This document shows, in pieces, positions 32,556 through 41,197 of a stretch of 42,196 nucleotides of DNA. The DNA lies in the NCBI GenBank assembly GCA_020718845.1, contig DYRG01000012.1:23070-65265 (forward strand). The letters are read 5' to 3'. The notes below the pieces were generated by a model that did no database searches, was not told where the DNA came from, and saw only the letters and a program-made list of their open reading frames with translations. This DNA comes from Thiomargarita sp. (lineage in GTDB: Bacteria; Pseudomonadota; Gammaproteobacteria; Beggiatoales; Beggiatoaceae). Positions within the stretch are counted from its first letter, which is position 1. Every line of letters begins with the position of its first letter. The translations under genes were made by a program, and so were the position numbers.

Positions 32556-32798
32556 ATGAAAAAGATTCTGTTAGGTATAATCAGTTTTTATCGTTATGCA
32601 ATTAGTCCATTGCTAGGAAATCATTGTCGTTATTATCCTTCTTGCTCGGCTTATATGCAGGAAGCTATAGAAAAATATGGAGCAATTTCGGGTTTCTGGA
32701 TGGGTTTGAAACGTTTAGGACGCTGCCATCCTTTTCATGAAGGAGGTTTTGATCCTGTTCCAGAGAAACCCGATCAACATCGGCATTGCAAACATTAA
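32556..32798 (+). CDS. yidD: Membrane protein insertion efficiency factor YidD
   Basis: Small inner-membrane-associated protein that helps YidC-dependent insertion. 80 residues. The family signature [20 protein letters not shown] followed by [20 protein letters not shown] is intact, including the conserved Cys residues. The usual location is between rnpA and yidC; here it is separate, after the hybrid kinase gene and before the DJ-1-like gene. A TATAAT (32519-32524) lies 32 bases ahead of the ATG, so it probably has its own promoter, although no good -35 was seen. The end of the gene is shortly followed by the GAGGAAA site of the next gene. Confidence 0.96.
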   Translation: MKKILLGIISFYRYAISPLLGNHCRYYPSCSAYMQEAIEKYGAISGFWMGLKRLGRCHPFHEGGFDPVPEKPDQHRHCKH

Positions 32799-32820
32799 TC
32801 AAATTTTCGAGGAAAATAGT

Positions 32821-33369
32821 ATGCCAAAAGTATTAGTTCCTTTAGCGCAAGGTTGTGAAGAATTAGAAGCTGTCACCATTATTGATTTATTACGACGCGC
32901 AGGCATTGAAGTTATTTCTGCGGGATTAGATGACCAACCCGTTAAAGCAAGTCGTGGCGTGGTTTTAATTCCCGATACAACTTTAGAGAAAGTAATGAAT
33001 GAATTATTTGATATGGTGGTTTTACCCGGTGGATTACCAGGTTCAGATCATTTAAATCAAGATCAAAGAATTTTGAGCATTTTACAAAGAACAACTCAAC
33101 AAGGAAAATATGTTGCTGCGATTTGTGCTGCGCCGAAAATTTTAGCAACCGCTGGATTATTACAACATAAAAAAGCAACCAGTTATCCCGCTGTTTTAAA
33201 ATCCTTGCATTTATCTAATACAATTTGCTCAACCGAAGCCGTTGTAAAAGATGGTTTAATTATTACTTCTCGCGGACCCGGAACGGCAATGGATTTTGCA
33301 TTAGAACTCATTGAAACTTTATGCAACAAAGAGAAAAGAGATCAAGTTGAAATTGCATTAGTTCGTTGA
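32821..33369 (+). CDS. yajL: DJ-1/PfpI family protein (YajL/ThiJ-like)
   Basis: 182 residues from ATG 32821, where GAGGAAA lies about seven bases upstream; the open frame beginning 84 bases earlier inside yidD is not used. The DJ-1 fold is clear: MPKVLVPLAQGCEELEA with the proton-sharing Glu14, FDMVVLPGGLPG and the nucleophile-elbow cysteine Cys102 in AAICAAPKIL. YajL and DJ-1 proteins protect against oxidative stress and electrophiles; their precise activity is still debated. It follows yidD by 22 bases and precedes pepN, with no terminator visible, so it may be cotranscribed with either. Confidence 0.92.
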   Translation: MPKVLVPLAQGCEELEAVTIIDLLRRAGIEVISAGLDDQPVKASRGVVLIPDTTLEKVMNELFDMVVLPGGLPGSDHLNQDQRILSILQRTTQQGKYVAAICAAPKILATAGLLQHKKATSYPAVLKSLHLSNTICSTEAVVKDGLIITSRGPGTAMDFALELIETLCNKEKRDQVEIALVR

Positions 33370-33420
33370 TTTCATTTTGTACCGTATTTTATTTTTCCTT
33401 TTTGAACAGAAATATCGATT

Positions 33421-36054
33421 ATGACACAGCCAATCACTCATTACCGTAAAGATTATCAACAACCTGATTTCTGGATTAACCAAGTTGATTTAACATTTGA
33501 ATTAGATGAAGACCAAACACTTGTTCACAGTGTTCTAACCATTAATCGTCGTGTTGATGCTCCAAAAAATGCACCGCTTATTTTAAATGGTGAGGCAATT
33601 CAACTTCAAAATATCTCTTTGAATAATAAAGAATTATTGTCTTCTGAATATCAATTGGATGTCAATACTGTAACACTCCAAAATGTTCCAGATAATTTTA
33701 CTTTACAAACCACTGTTTTGCTCCAACCAAAGTTAAACACTGCTTTGTCAGGTTTGTATATTTCTTCAAATAACTTTTGCACTCAATGTGAAGCCGAAGG
33801 TTTTAGAAGAATTACTTATTATTTAGATCGCCCCGATGTAATGGCGCGTTTTACAACGACGATCATTGCAGATAAACAACATTATCCCGTTTTGCTTTCA
33901 AATGGAAATCGCGTTGAAACCAAAGATTTAGAAAATGGTAAGCATTTGGTGAAATGGGAAGACCCGTTTTTAAAACCAAGCTATTTGTTTGCATTAGTGG
34001 CTGGAAATTTGGCGTGTCATGCGGGAGAATTTGTAACAAAATCGGGAAGAAATATTCGATTAGAAATTTGGGTTGAACCCCATAACATCGACAAATGCGA
34101 TCATGCGTTAGTTTCTTTGCAAAAATCAATGCAATGGGATGAAGAAAATTACGGTTTAGAATACGATTTAGATTTGTACATGGTGGTTGCAGTCAGTGAT
34201 TTCAACGCGGGTGCAATGGAAAATAAAGGATTAAACATTTTTAATGCAAAATACGTCCTTGCAAGTCCAGAAACCGCTACCGATGAAGATTATGAAGGAA
34301 TTGAAGGTGTAATTGCGCATGAATATTTTCATAATTGGACGGGTAATCGTGTTACTTGTCGAGATTGGTTTCAACTGACTTTAAAAGAAGGTTTGACAGT
34401 GTTTCGTGATCAACAATTCACCGCCGATATGACTTCTGAACCCGTAAAACGCATTTTAGATGTAAATGGTTTGAGAACTGCACAATTTGCAGAAGATGCG
34501 GGAGCAATGGCGCATCCGATTCGTCCCGATTCCTATATTCAAATGAATAATTTTTATACGGCGACAGTGTACAATAAAGGTTCTGAAATCATTGGGTTAT
34601 ATCATACCTTATTAGGAAAAGAGGGTTTTAGAAAAGGGATGGATTTATATTTCAAACGTCACGATGGACAAGCGGTAACTTGTGATGATTTTAGAAATGC
34701 AATGGCAGATGCAAATGGTAAAGATTTTACGCAATTAGAACGTTGGTACGATCAAGCTGGAACGCCTTTAGTTTCAGTAGAAACGCATTATGATAAGACA
34801 GAGCAAATTTTTGAACTAACTATTTCTCAAACTGAGAATAAACAAGGATTAGTTGAAAATTGGAAACCTTGGCATATTCCGATTAAAGTTGGTTTAATTG
34901 ATTCATCTGGTCAAGATATTGCTTGTCATTTGAAAAATGAGGTAGAAACTAAAAAAGATCACGTTTTAGAATTGAGAGCTGAAAAAGAAACGTTTCGGTT
35001 TGTCGATGTGAAAGAAAAACCTGTGCCATCTATTTTAAGACACTTTTCTGCGCCTGTTAAAATAAAAATGCAACGTCATCGAGATGAATTAGCATTTCTA
35101 ATGGCGCACGATAGTGATGAATTTAATCGTTGGGATGCCGCACAAACGCTTGCGCAAGATATTCTTTTGAATTTGGCGGAGCATTATCAAGCGGGAGAAA
35201 CTTTGCGATTAGATGCGTTATTTGTGGAGAGTTTTGGGAAGATTTTAAATGACGAGCGTTTAGATGGTTCAATTCGTGCAATGATGTTAGATTTACCAGA
35301 GGAACGTTTGTTAGCACAGGCGCAAAATATTATGGATTTTGAAGCGCTTTATCGTGCGAGAGAATTTGTGCGTTGTACGATTGCAGAACATTTTGAAACT
35401 GATTTGAGAAACCTGTATTATGCACAAATGATGTCGACTTATCAAAACGATAAAGCATCGGTTGCAAAGCGGCGTTTGAAAAAGCGAGCATTACAATATT
35501 TGACCGCGCTTTCAAAACCTGATACAACTGCATTAGCATTACATCAATTTGAAACCGCTAATAATATGAGCGATGCTCAAACCGCATTAGAATGTTTAGT
35601 TGAAATCGGCGGCATGGCAAGTGAGAAAGCCTTGCAAGCATTTTATAACAAATGGAAACACGATCCTTTAGTTTTGGATAAATGGTTTGTGTTTCAAGCC
35701 CAATCAAAAACAAAAGACACCTTTGAAACGGTGCAAAATTTAGTGAAACATCCTGATTTTAATTTGAAGAATCCTAATCGCGTGCGTTCATTATTGGGAA
35801 CGTTTGGAAGAAATGCAGTGAGATTTCATGAAGCGCATGGAAAAGGTTATCAATTCTTAGCTGATCATGTGTTAATGTTAGATGAAATTAATCCTCAAAT
35901 TGCATCACGCTTAGTTTCTCATTTTAACAATTGGCGTAAATTAGATGAAAGTCGTCAAATATTGATTGAGAAACAATTACAACGCATTGAGCAATATTCT
36001 CATTTATCCAACGATGTCCGTGAAATTGTTCAGCATAATCTAACAAAACATTAA
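33421..36054 (+). CDS. pepN: Aminopeptidase N
   Basis: Zinc metalloprotease of family M1, a broad cytoplasmic aminopeptidase. 877 residues, close to E. coli PepN (870). Active-site features are GAMENKGLNIFN (exopeptidase motif) and HEYFHNWTGNRVTCRDWFQLTLKE with zinc ligands His300, His304 and Glu323 and catalytic Glu301. The DUF3458-type Ig-like and C-terminal helical domains are complete. The start MTQPITHYRKDYQQPDFWI is the family N-terminus. The ribosome-binding site is weak. It lies between the DJ-1-like gene and a CHASE kinase; no functional link is obvious. Confidence 0.98.
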   Translation: MTQPITHYRKDYQQPDFWINQVDLTFELDEDQTLVHSVLTINRRVDAPKNAPLILNGEAIQLQNISLNNKELLSSEYQLDVNTVTLQNVPDNFTLQTTVLLQPKLNTALSGLYISSNNFCTQCEAEGFRRITYYLDRPDVMARFTTTIIADKQHYPVLLSNGNRVETKDLENGKHLVKWEDPFLKPSYLFALVAGNLACHAGEFVTKSGRNIRLEIWVEPHNIDKCDHALVSLQKSMQWDEENYGLEYDLDLYMVVAVSDFNAGAMENKGLNIFNAKYVLASPETATDEDYEGIEGVIAHEYFHNWTGNRVTCRDWFQLTLKEGLTVFRDQQFTADMTSEPVKRILDVNGLRTAQFAEDAGAMAHPIRPDSYIQMNNFYTATVYNKGSEIIGLYHTLLGKEGFRKGMDLYFKRHDGQAVTCDDFRNAMADANGKDFTQLERWYDQAGTPLVSVETHYDKTEQIFELTISQTENKQGLVENWKPWHIPIKVGLIDSSGQDIACHLKNEVETKKDHVLELRAEKETFRFVDVKEKPVPSILRHFSAPVKIKMQRHRDELAFLMAHDSDEFNRWDAAQTLAQDILLNLAEHYQAGETLRLDALFVESFGKILNDERLDGSIRAMMLDLPEERLLAQAQNIMDFEALYRAREFVRCTIAEHFETDLRNLYYAQMMSTYQNDKASVAKRRLKKRALQYLTALSKPDTTALALHQFETANNMSDAQTALECLVEIGGMASEKALQAFYNKWKHDPLVLDKWFVFQAQSKTKDTFETVQNLVKHPDFNLKNPNRVRSLLGTFGRNAVRFHEAHGKGYQFLADHVLMLDEINPQIASRLVSHFNNWRKLDESRQILIEKQLQRIEQYSHLSNDVREIVQHNLTKH

Positions 36055-36091
36055 AATTATAAAAAACACCACAGGAGGATTTTATAACCTT

Positions 36092-37990
36092 ATGAATATA
36101 TTAAAAAATAAGGTTTTTAATTGGTTTGCATCCAAATGGCTAAGTTATTTCCCGCTTATTATAACAATGGTGATTGGAACTATTGTTTCTTTTATCTTAT
36201 TTTCTGTGGTTGGAAAATGGGAACAACAACAGCGAGAAATCAATTTTAAACGTGATGCCCAAGATCGGGTTATTGCAATTGAAAGAACGCTTAAACATAA
36301 GCTAAAAATCCTCAAATCAGTTGAAGGTTTTCTTCAAGCAAGTATAGATATTGGAAGAGGCGAATATAGGCTATTTGTAAGTCATTTCTTAGAATCCGAA
36401 TTAGGATTAGAAGCACTCAATTGGATTCCGCGTGTTCCTAACGATATGAAAGAGGAATTTCAAATTAGAGCAACACAATATCTTCCAAAGTATTTACCTG
36501 ACTTTCAAATTAGTGAAATAATTAATCAAGAATTGCAACCTGTTCAACATAACAAGGATCATTTCCCTGCGTATTTTTTAGAGCCTCTCGACAGTTATGA
36601 AAATGTTTTAGGATTAGATTTGGCGGCATTACCTGAATTTTCTGAGAAACTTAATAAATCTCGGATTTCTGGAGAAACATTGGTTCTTCCTCATGGTACG
36701 TTAGGTTTTCCTAATTTGGGGCAGCATGGAATGTTTGCATTTCATCCCATTTATTATTTGGATATGCCCATAGAAACGCCAGAGCAACGTCAAGCAGCTT
36801 TGCGAGGTTTTGTGGTAGGTGTTTTTCATATTGGAAATATGATTATCGATGCAATGTCCGCATTAGAACCTCGTCCGATTGATTTAAAGATTTATGATGT
36901 AACAGATGAGAACGATCTGCATTTTATTTATTTTCATTCTGGTTTGTCAGATAAAGAAACTCTTCTTTCAGAAGATTTAGAGGAAAATATTGAACAAGGT
37001 GGTATTTTTAATAAGAAATTTTCTTTTGCAGGACGTACTGGATTAGTGGTTTGTGCGCCTTCCCCGGGGTTTAATATTACGAGTCGAGGATGGCAATCAT
37101 GGAGCGTATTATTTTTAGGATTTCTTGCAACGGCGTTGCTCACATTATATTTTCATACTGCTATGTCAAAAGCGTATTTTAATTTTAAAGAACAAGAACG
37201 TTTTAGAGTTGAGAAAGAATTAAGAGAACAAGTTGAGGAACGTACGCACGATTTACAATTAGCTAAAGAACTCGCCGAACAAGCAAATCAAGCGCAATCA
37301 AAATTTCTCGCAAATATGTCGCATGAATTGAGAACACCCTTAAATGCAATTATTGGTTATAGTGCTCTAATGATAGAGGAAGCTAAAGAAAATGAAGAGG
37401 ATTATTTATTAAAAGATTTAGGAAAAATTCATTCATCAGGTGAATATTTATTGTCATTAATCAATGATGTATTAGATTTATCAAAAATTAAAGCGGGTAA
37501 AATTGATTTTCATTATGAACATTGTGATATGCCAAAATTACTTAAAGGCGTTCAAGATGTTGCAATTCCATTAATGAGTAAAAATAAAAATCAATTCACC
37601 ATTCATTATGAATATCGTTTAAAAACTATTGAAACTGATATTTTAAGATTAAGACAAGTATTATTTAATTTATTGAGCAACGCGGCGAAATTTACGCATC
37701 AAGGCTCTGTCAAAATGGACGTTTTTGATGTTGAAGAACAAGGTCAAACTTGGATTGTTTTTAAAGTAACCGATACGGGTAAAGGTATGACAGAAGAAGA
37801 AATGAGCAAAATATTTGATGAATTTGAGCAAGCCAATATCAAAATTGCACATAGTTATGGAGGAACAGGTTTAGGTTTAAGCATTAGTCGTTATTTCTGT
37901 CGATTAATGGGCGGCGATATTAAAGTTGAAAGTGAAATCGGTAAAGGTTCTATTTTTAGCGTGTATTTACCCCCAAAGAAACCTCATTAA
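36092..37990 (+). CDS. CHASE-domain sensor histidine kinase
   Basis: 632 residues. A membrane helix (18-41) and a second one (about 338-356) bracket an extracytoplasmic CHASE domain (about 75-270; SVEGFLQASIDIGRGEYRLFV, ALNWIPRVP and a later LRGFVVGVFHIGNMI). Then come a short coiled coil, HisKA with phospho-acceptor His411 (NMSHELRTPLNAIIGYS), and HATPase_c (NLLSNAAKFTHQG, DTGKGM, GTGLGLSISR). There is no receiver domain. CHASE domains commonly bind small ligands such as cytokinin-like or other metabolites; the ligand is unknown. GGAGG lies 13 bases ahead of the ATG, rather far. The toxin gene brnT follows eight bases after the stop. No response regulator lies in the window. Confidence 0.93.
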   Translation: MNILKNKVFNWFASKWLSYFPLIITMVIGTIVSFILFSVVGKWEQQQREINFKRDAQDRVIAIERTLKHKLKILKSVEGFLQASIDIGRGEYRLFVSHFLESELGLEALNWIPRVPNDMKEEFQIRATQYLPKYLPDFQISEIINQELQPVQHNKDHFPAYFLEPLDSYENVLGLDLAALPEFSEKLNKSRISGETLVLPHGTLGFPNLGQHGMFAFHPIYYLDMPIETPEQRQAALRGFVVGVFHIGNMIIDAMSALEPRPIDLKIYDVTDENDLHFIYFHSGLSDKETLLSEDLEENIEQGGIFNKKFSFAGRTGLVVCAPSPGFNITSRGWQSWSVLFLGFLATALLTLYFHTAMSKAYFNFKEQERFRVEKELREQVEERTHDLQLAKELAEQANQAQSKFLANMSHELRTPLNAIIGYSALMIEEAKENEEDYLLKDLGKIHSSGEYLLSLINDVLDLSKIKAGKIDFHYEHCDMPKLLKGVQDVAIPLMSKNKNQFTIHYEYRLKTIETDILRLRQVLFNLLSNAAKFTHQGSVKMDVFDVEEQGQTWIVFKVTDTGKGMTEEEMSKIFDEFEQANIKIAHSYGGTGLGLSISRYFCRLMGGDIKVESEIGKGSIFSVYLPPKKPH

Positions 37991-37998
37991 ATAAACAA

Positions 37999-38268
37999 AT
38001 GAAAATCGAGTTTGATAGCACCAAAAATAAACGTAATATACAAGAACGTGGAATTAGTTTTGAACTAGCTGTTAATTTTGATTTAGAAACTGCTAAAATT
38101 TGGATTGATGATCGTAAAGATTATGGTGAAGAGCGTTTTAGTGCTTTAGGATATATTGGAGAACGACTATTTGCGATGGTATTTACAGTTCGAGAAGATG
38201 CGTTACGGATTATTAGTTTAAGAAAAGCCAATAAACGAGAGGAACATTTTTATGAAAATCAAACCTAA
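37999..38268 (+). CDS. brnT: BrnT-family toxin
   Basis: 89 residues. The family layout is present: FDSTKNKRNIQERGISFELAV, then the central DDRKDYGEERFSALGYIGER, a hydrophobic strand LFAMVFTVRED, and the C-terminal RIISLRKANKREEHFYE (I-I-S-x-R-x-A-x-x-x-E-x-x-x-Y is the BrnT signature). BrnT is a RelE-like ribonuclease toxin normally neutralised by BrnA. It starts eight bases after the CHASE kinase and overlaps brnA by 17 bases, the standard toxin-first order. No separate promoter was seen. Confidence 0.92.
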   Translation: MKIEFDSTKNKRNIQERGISFELAVNFDLETAKIWIDDRKDYGEERFSALGYIGERLFAMVFTVREDALRIISLRKANKREEHFYENQT

Positions 38269-38464
38269 CCCTGAATTAATTGATGAGGAAAATCCTGAAT
38301 GGACAGAAACTATGTTTGCTCAAGCAAAAAATGCTAAAGAGCTATTTCCTCATTTAATTAAACAGACAAAAAAAATGGAGAGCAATTCTCTTATTAAGAA
38401 ATTTTACATTAAATCAAAATGTTACATTAAATTAAATTCTATCTCTCCCCTGCACTACATATAG
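38252..38464 (+). CDS. brnA: BrnA antitoxin, apparently truncated and without the ribbon-helix-helix part
   Basis: 70 residues. The N-terminus, NPELIDEENPEWTETMFAQAK followed by KELFPHLI, is the BrnA toxin-binding signature. Normal BrnA proteins then carry a charged linker and a ribbon-helix-helix DNA-binding domain (R-V-T-L-R-L-D, then G-W-Q-x-R-[IM]-N). Here the reading after HLIKQTKKMES is unlike any BrnA and stops at 38464. The other two plus-strand frames were read and show no ribbon-helix-helix sequence, so a simple frameshift does not explain it; deletion is likelier. GAGAGGAAC precedes the ATG. It may still neutralise BrnT through its N-terminal part but should not autoregulate. Confidence 0.85.
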   Translation: MKIKPNPELIDEENPEWTETMFAQAKNAKELFPHLIKQTKKMESNSLIKKFYIKSKCYIKLNSISPLHYI

Positions 38465-38471
38465 TTTTAAG

Positions 38472-39620
38472 TTAAGGAACATTTTGAGAAAGATAATTTT
38501 GAATGCCGTTAAAGATTGCAATGGCGAGTTGTCGACGGTAATGGGGACTATTTAAATTCTTTTCATCATTTCGATTTGATAAGAAACCCGTTTCAATTAA
38601 AATTGAGGGAACATCAGGGGATTTCAATACTAAGAATGCTGCTTGTTGAATATCTTGATGAATTAAGTGAGAAACTTTACCTAAAGAACTTAAAACATTT
38701 TGCGCTAATTTGCTCGATAATTCTAATGTTCCCGTTTGAGATAAATCCAATAAAATCGACGCTAATACTTCATCTTTGTCGCTTAACGTGACCCCGCCAA
38801 TTAAATCTGCCGCATTTTCCTTTTCTGCCAACCACTTAGCGGCTTCTGAACTTGCACCTTTTGGGGATAACATATACACCGATGCGCCATGTACTTGATT
38901 ACTATCACGATTTGCATCAGCATGAATTGAAATAAAAACATCGGCTTGAGCTTTTCGTGCTCGATCCAAACGTTCTCGCAATCGCAAAAATTCATCTTTT
39001 TCTCGCGTCATAATTGCTTTTAAGCCTTTGTTTTGTTGAATAATTGTTTTCAATTCTAACGCAATGGCTAATGCAATGTGTTTTTCATAAGTCTTTGAAT
39101 TGCCTATCGTTCCAGAATCCATGCCGCCGTGTCCCGCATCGATGGCAATCACGATTTCTCGACCTTTTGGAATAAATTTTGAAACAGGTGGTTCACTAAT
39201 TTTCTTAGGTAAATCAATAGGTTTTGAGTCAATGATCGGTTGGGCATTATTAAAAGTAATCACTAAACGTGGGTTATTTTGCGGGGTTGTGATCCAAAAA
39301 GCCTGCGGCGTTGCGGGGCGAATCATGTCCAAAACGATTCGCAAATGATTGTGGTGATCGCCTAAACGTACCTCTTTGATTAATAAAGTATTTTGAGGTG
39401 CAACAGGGTTTAAATCGCTCTGGGTATTTAATAAATCAATGACGACGCGCTGAGGATTATTTAAAGAAAATAAACGAAACTTCGTGCGTTCATTCAAATC
39501 AATGTTTAATTGAGGAAGTTGATCCGCAATTTGTAACCATCGCCAATCTAACACCGTCGCCGCAAAACTTTGTGCATTAATACAAAACAAAGCGCTTATT
39601 AAAAACAATTTAACGCGCAA
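38472..39620 (-). CDS. amiC: N-acetylmuramoyl-L-alanine amidase (AmiC-like, AMIN plus Amidase_3)
   Basis: Cleaves the amide bond between MurNAc and the stem peptide during daughter-cell separation. 382 residues from TTG 39620. This start is chosen because a signal peptide follows at once (RVKLFLISALFCINAQSFA) and AGAGAGAAAG precedes it. The upstream in-frame ATG (39662) lies on a likely -10 (TATACT, 39653-39658) and adds an unlike N-terminus. An AMIN domain (about 20-125) targets the septum. The catalytic domain has zinc ligands His164 (DAGHGGMD), Glu179 and His233 (SIHADA), and catalytic Glu343 (IETGFLS). A helical insert near SEAAKWLAEKENA is the autoinhibitory region typical of EnvC/NlpD-activated amidases. 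No LysM tail. Confidence 0.94.
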   Translation of the reverse strand: MRVKLFLISALFCINAQSFAATVLDWRWLQIADQLPQLNIDLNERTKFRLFSLNNPQRVVIDLLNTQSDLNPVAPQNTLLIKEVRLGDHHNHLRIVLDMIRPATPQAFWITTPQNNPRLVITFNNAQPIIDSKPIDLPKKISEPPVSKFIPKGREIVIAIDAGHGGMDSGTIGNSKTYEKHIALAIALELKTIIQQNKGLKAIMTREKDEFLRLRERLDRARKAQADVFISIHADANRDSNQVHGASVYMLSPKGASSEAAKWLAEKENAADLIGGVTLSDKDEVLASILLDLSQTGTLELSSKLAQNVLSSLGKVSHLIHQDIQQAAFLVLKSPDVPSILIETGFLSNRNDEKNLNSPHYRRQLAIAIFNGIQNYLSQNVP

Positions 39621-39767
39621 GTAACTTTCTCTCTCTTTTTTAAAAAAGTAAAAGTATAACATAAGTTTTTTATCTCATTTCTTGAAGAAAATCATCAAGT
39701 TTTCTTGCAAACTTTTTAAATCTAATTTGGACATGATCAAATGATTAATAGGGGTAACATAAAAAAC

Positions 39768-39795
39768 TTGATAGTGCATAGAAAAATGTTAAACT
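39768..39795 (+). promoter_or_regulatory. Putative rlmH promoter
   Basis: TTGATA at 39768-39773, a 16-base spacer and TAAACT at 39790-39795, 24 bases before the rlmH ATG, whose AAGGAAA site follows. Divergent from amiC. A modest sigma70 match. Confidence 0.5.
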
Positions 39796-39818
39796 AAAAT
39801 GGTAAGGAAAATAAAACT

Positions 39819-40289
39819 ATGAAAATACAGTTGATCTGTGTCGGACAAAAAATGCCACAATGGGTTTCTCAAGGCTTTCAAGAATATAGTAAGCGATTGC
39901 CTTCGCATTTGAAATTAGAACTCGTTGAAATCGCTCTTCCTCATCGTCATAAAAACGCTGATATTCAACGTTTAAAAGATGAAGAAGGTGAGAAAATGCT
40001 CGCCGCAATTACGCCTCAAACCAATATAGTTGCTTTAGATGAACGCGGGCAACTTTGGAATACCCAACAATTAGCTTTTCAATTACAACAATGGATGAAT
40101 GAAAGTTCAAATATTGCTCTATTGGTGGGCGGACCTGATGGTTTATCTCAAAACTGTTTAAAACGTGCGCGTCAGAAATGGTCACTTTCTCCCCTTACTT
40201 TACCGCATCCATTAGTGAGAGTTGTTATCGCTGAACAACTCTATCGTGCATGGAGTTTGCTCAACAATCACCCTTATCATCGAGAATAA
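39819..40289 (+). CDS. rlmH: 23S rRNA (pseudouridine1915-N3)-methyltransferase RlmH
   Basis: SPOUT methyltransferase that modifies pseudouridine 1915 in helix 69 on the 70S ribosome. 156 residues, the standard length. The opening MKIQLICVGQKMPQW, the trefoil-knot SAM motifs (ALDERGQLWNTQQLAF, IALLVGGPDGLS), LVRVVIAEQLYRAWSL and the invariant C-terminal HPYHRE are all present. Its substrate pseudouridines are made by RluD, encoded about 1 kb away here. It ends two bases from the convergent lgt stop with no terminator between them. Confidence 0.98.
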   Translation: MKIQLICVGQKMPQWVSQGFQEYSKRLPSHLKLELVEIALPHRHKNADIQRLKDEEGEKMLAAITPQTNIVALDERGQLWNTQQLAFQLQQWMNESSNIALLVGGPDGLSQNCLKRARQKWSLSPLTLPHPLVRVVIAEQLYRAWSLLNNHPYHRE

Positions 40290-40291
40290 AT

Positions 40292-41077
40292 TTAGGCTTT
40301 ACGATAGGCTCGCCATAACATCCAGCTTCCCGCAATTAACATGGGTAAAGTTAAAATATGACCCATTGTTAACCAATCGCCCATCAAATATCCAATATGC
40401 GCGTCTGGCAAACGCACAAATTCCACTAAAAATCTAAAGAAACCATATCCCACTAGAAATAAACCAGAAATCGCCATTGTAGGACGTGGTTTGCTCGCAA
40501 AAATCCATAAAATAATAAACAAAACAAATCCCTCTAAAAAGCCTTCGTATAATTGTGAAGGATGACGTGGAATATTATCGTTTAAATAAGGAACAATCAT
40601 GCCTGTTGCCCAATTTGTTGGCGCGCCCCATAATTCTCCATTAATGAAATTTCCAATACGTCCAAACAATAATCCTAAAGGAACTAAAGGCGCAATAAAA
40701 TCAGTCGTTTGAAAGAAAGTTCTTCCTTGATGTTTTCCATACAAATACATTGCAACTAAAACCCCAATTAAACCACCGTGAAATGACATTCCTCCTTGCC
40801 AAATCTTAAATACATCTAATGGATTTGCAATATAAACGGGTAAGTTATAAAATAGCACATAACCTAAGCGTCCACCTAACACAACACCAATCGCAGAATA
40901 AAAGATTAAATCGCTCACTTGTTCTGATGTTTTGTAAGCTGTCCATTCACGTTTTGTTTGAATAATTCCTAACCACCATGCACTGGTAAATCCTAACAAA
41001 TACATTACGCCATACCAATGGATTTTCAAACCGCTAATTTGTAGTAAAACGGGATCGATATTGGGATAAGTGAGCAT
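40292..41077 (-). CDS. lgt: Phosphatidylglycerol--prolipoprotein diacylglyceryl transferase
   Basis: Inner-membrane enzyme that adds diacylglycerol to the lipobox cysteine of prolipoproteins. 261 residues with seven hydrophobic segments. The Lgt signature FGRIGNFINGELWG is at residues 138-151 (Arg140, Asn143, Asn146, Glu148), and SFHGGLIG has the essential His100. The closing FFRFLVEFVRLPDAHIGY fits the family. AAAGG lies upstream of the ATG and a strong TATAAT further up. It is divergent from rluD and convergent with rlmH. Confidence 0.98.
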   Translation of the reverse strand: MLTYPNIDPVLLQISGLKIHWYGVMYLLGFTSAWWLGIIQTKREWTAYKTSEQVSDLIFYSAIGVVLGGRLGYVLFYNLPVYIANPLDVFKIWQGGMSFHGGLIGVLVAMYLYGKHQGRTFFQTTDFIAPLVPLGLLFGRIGNFINGELWGAPTNWATGMIVPYLNDNIPRHPSQLYEGFLEGFVLFIILWIFASKPRPTMAISGLFLVGYGFFRFLVEFVRLPDAHIGYLMGDWLTMGHILTLPMLIAGSWMLWRAYRKA

Positions 41078-41109
41078 ATCAAATTACCTTTTCTGAATGT
41101 GGGAGGCTT

Positions 41110-41164
41110 ATTATAAAACATTTCAAATAAGAGAGTTGCTCTTGATAAGCGTTGGTGTTAAGAT
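41110..41164. promoter_or_regulatory. Divergent promoters of lgt (-) and rluD (+)
   Basis: Minus strand: TATAAT at 41110-41115, about 33 bases ahead of lgt, with a weak -35. Plus strand: TTGCTC (41136-41141), a 17-base spacer and TAAGAT (41159-41164), 33 bases ahead of rluD. Confidence 0.5.
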
Positions 41165-41197
41165 TGCGAAACAAAATCGAGAACGAAACAAATAAAA

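Noticed and set aside
32737-32820. 28-residue N-terminal extension of the DJ-1-like protein
   Set aside because: It lies in another frame of yidD; the GAGGAAA site and the family N-terminus both point to 32821.
38360-38464. A frameshift as the cause of the shortened BrnA
   Set aside because: The other plus-strand frames were read by eye and show no ribbon-helix-helix residues, so a single indel does not restore it.
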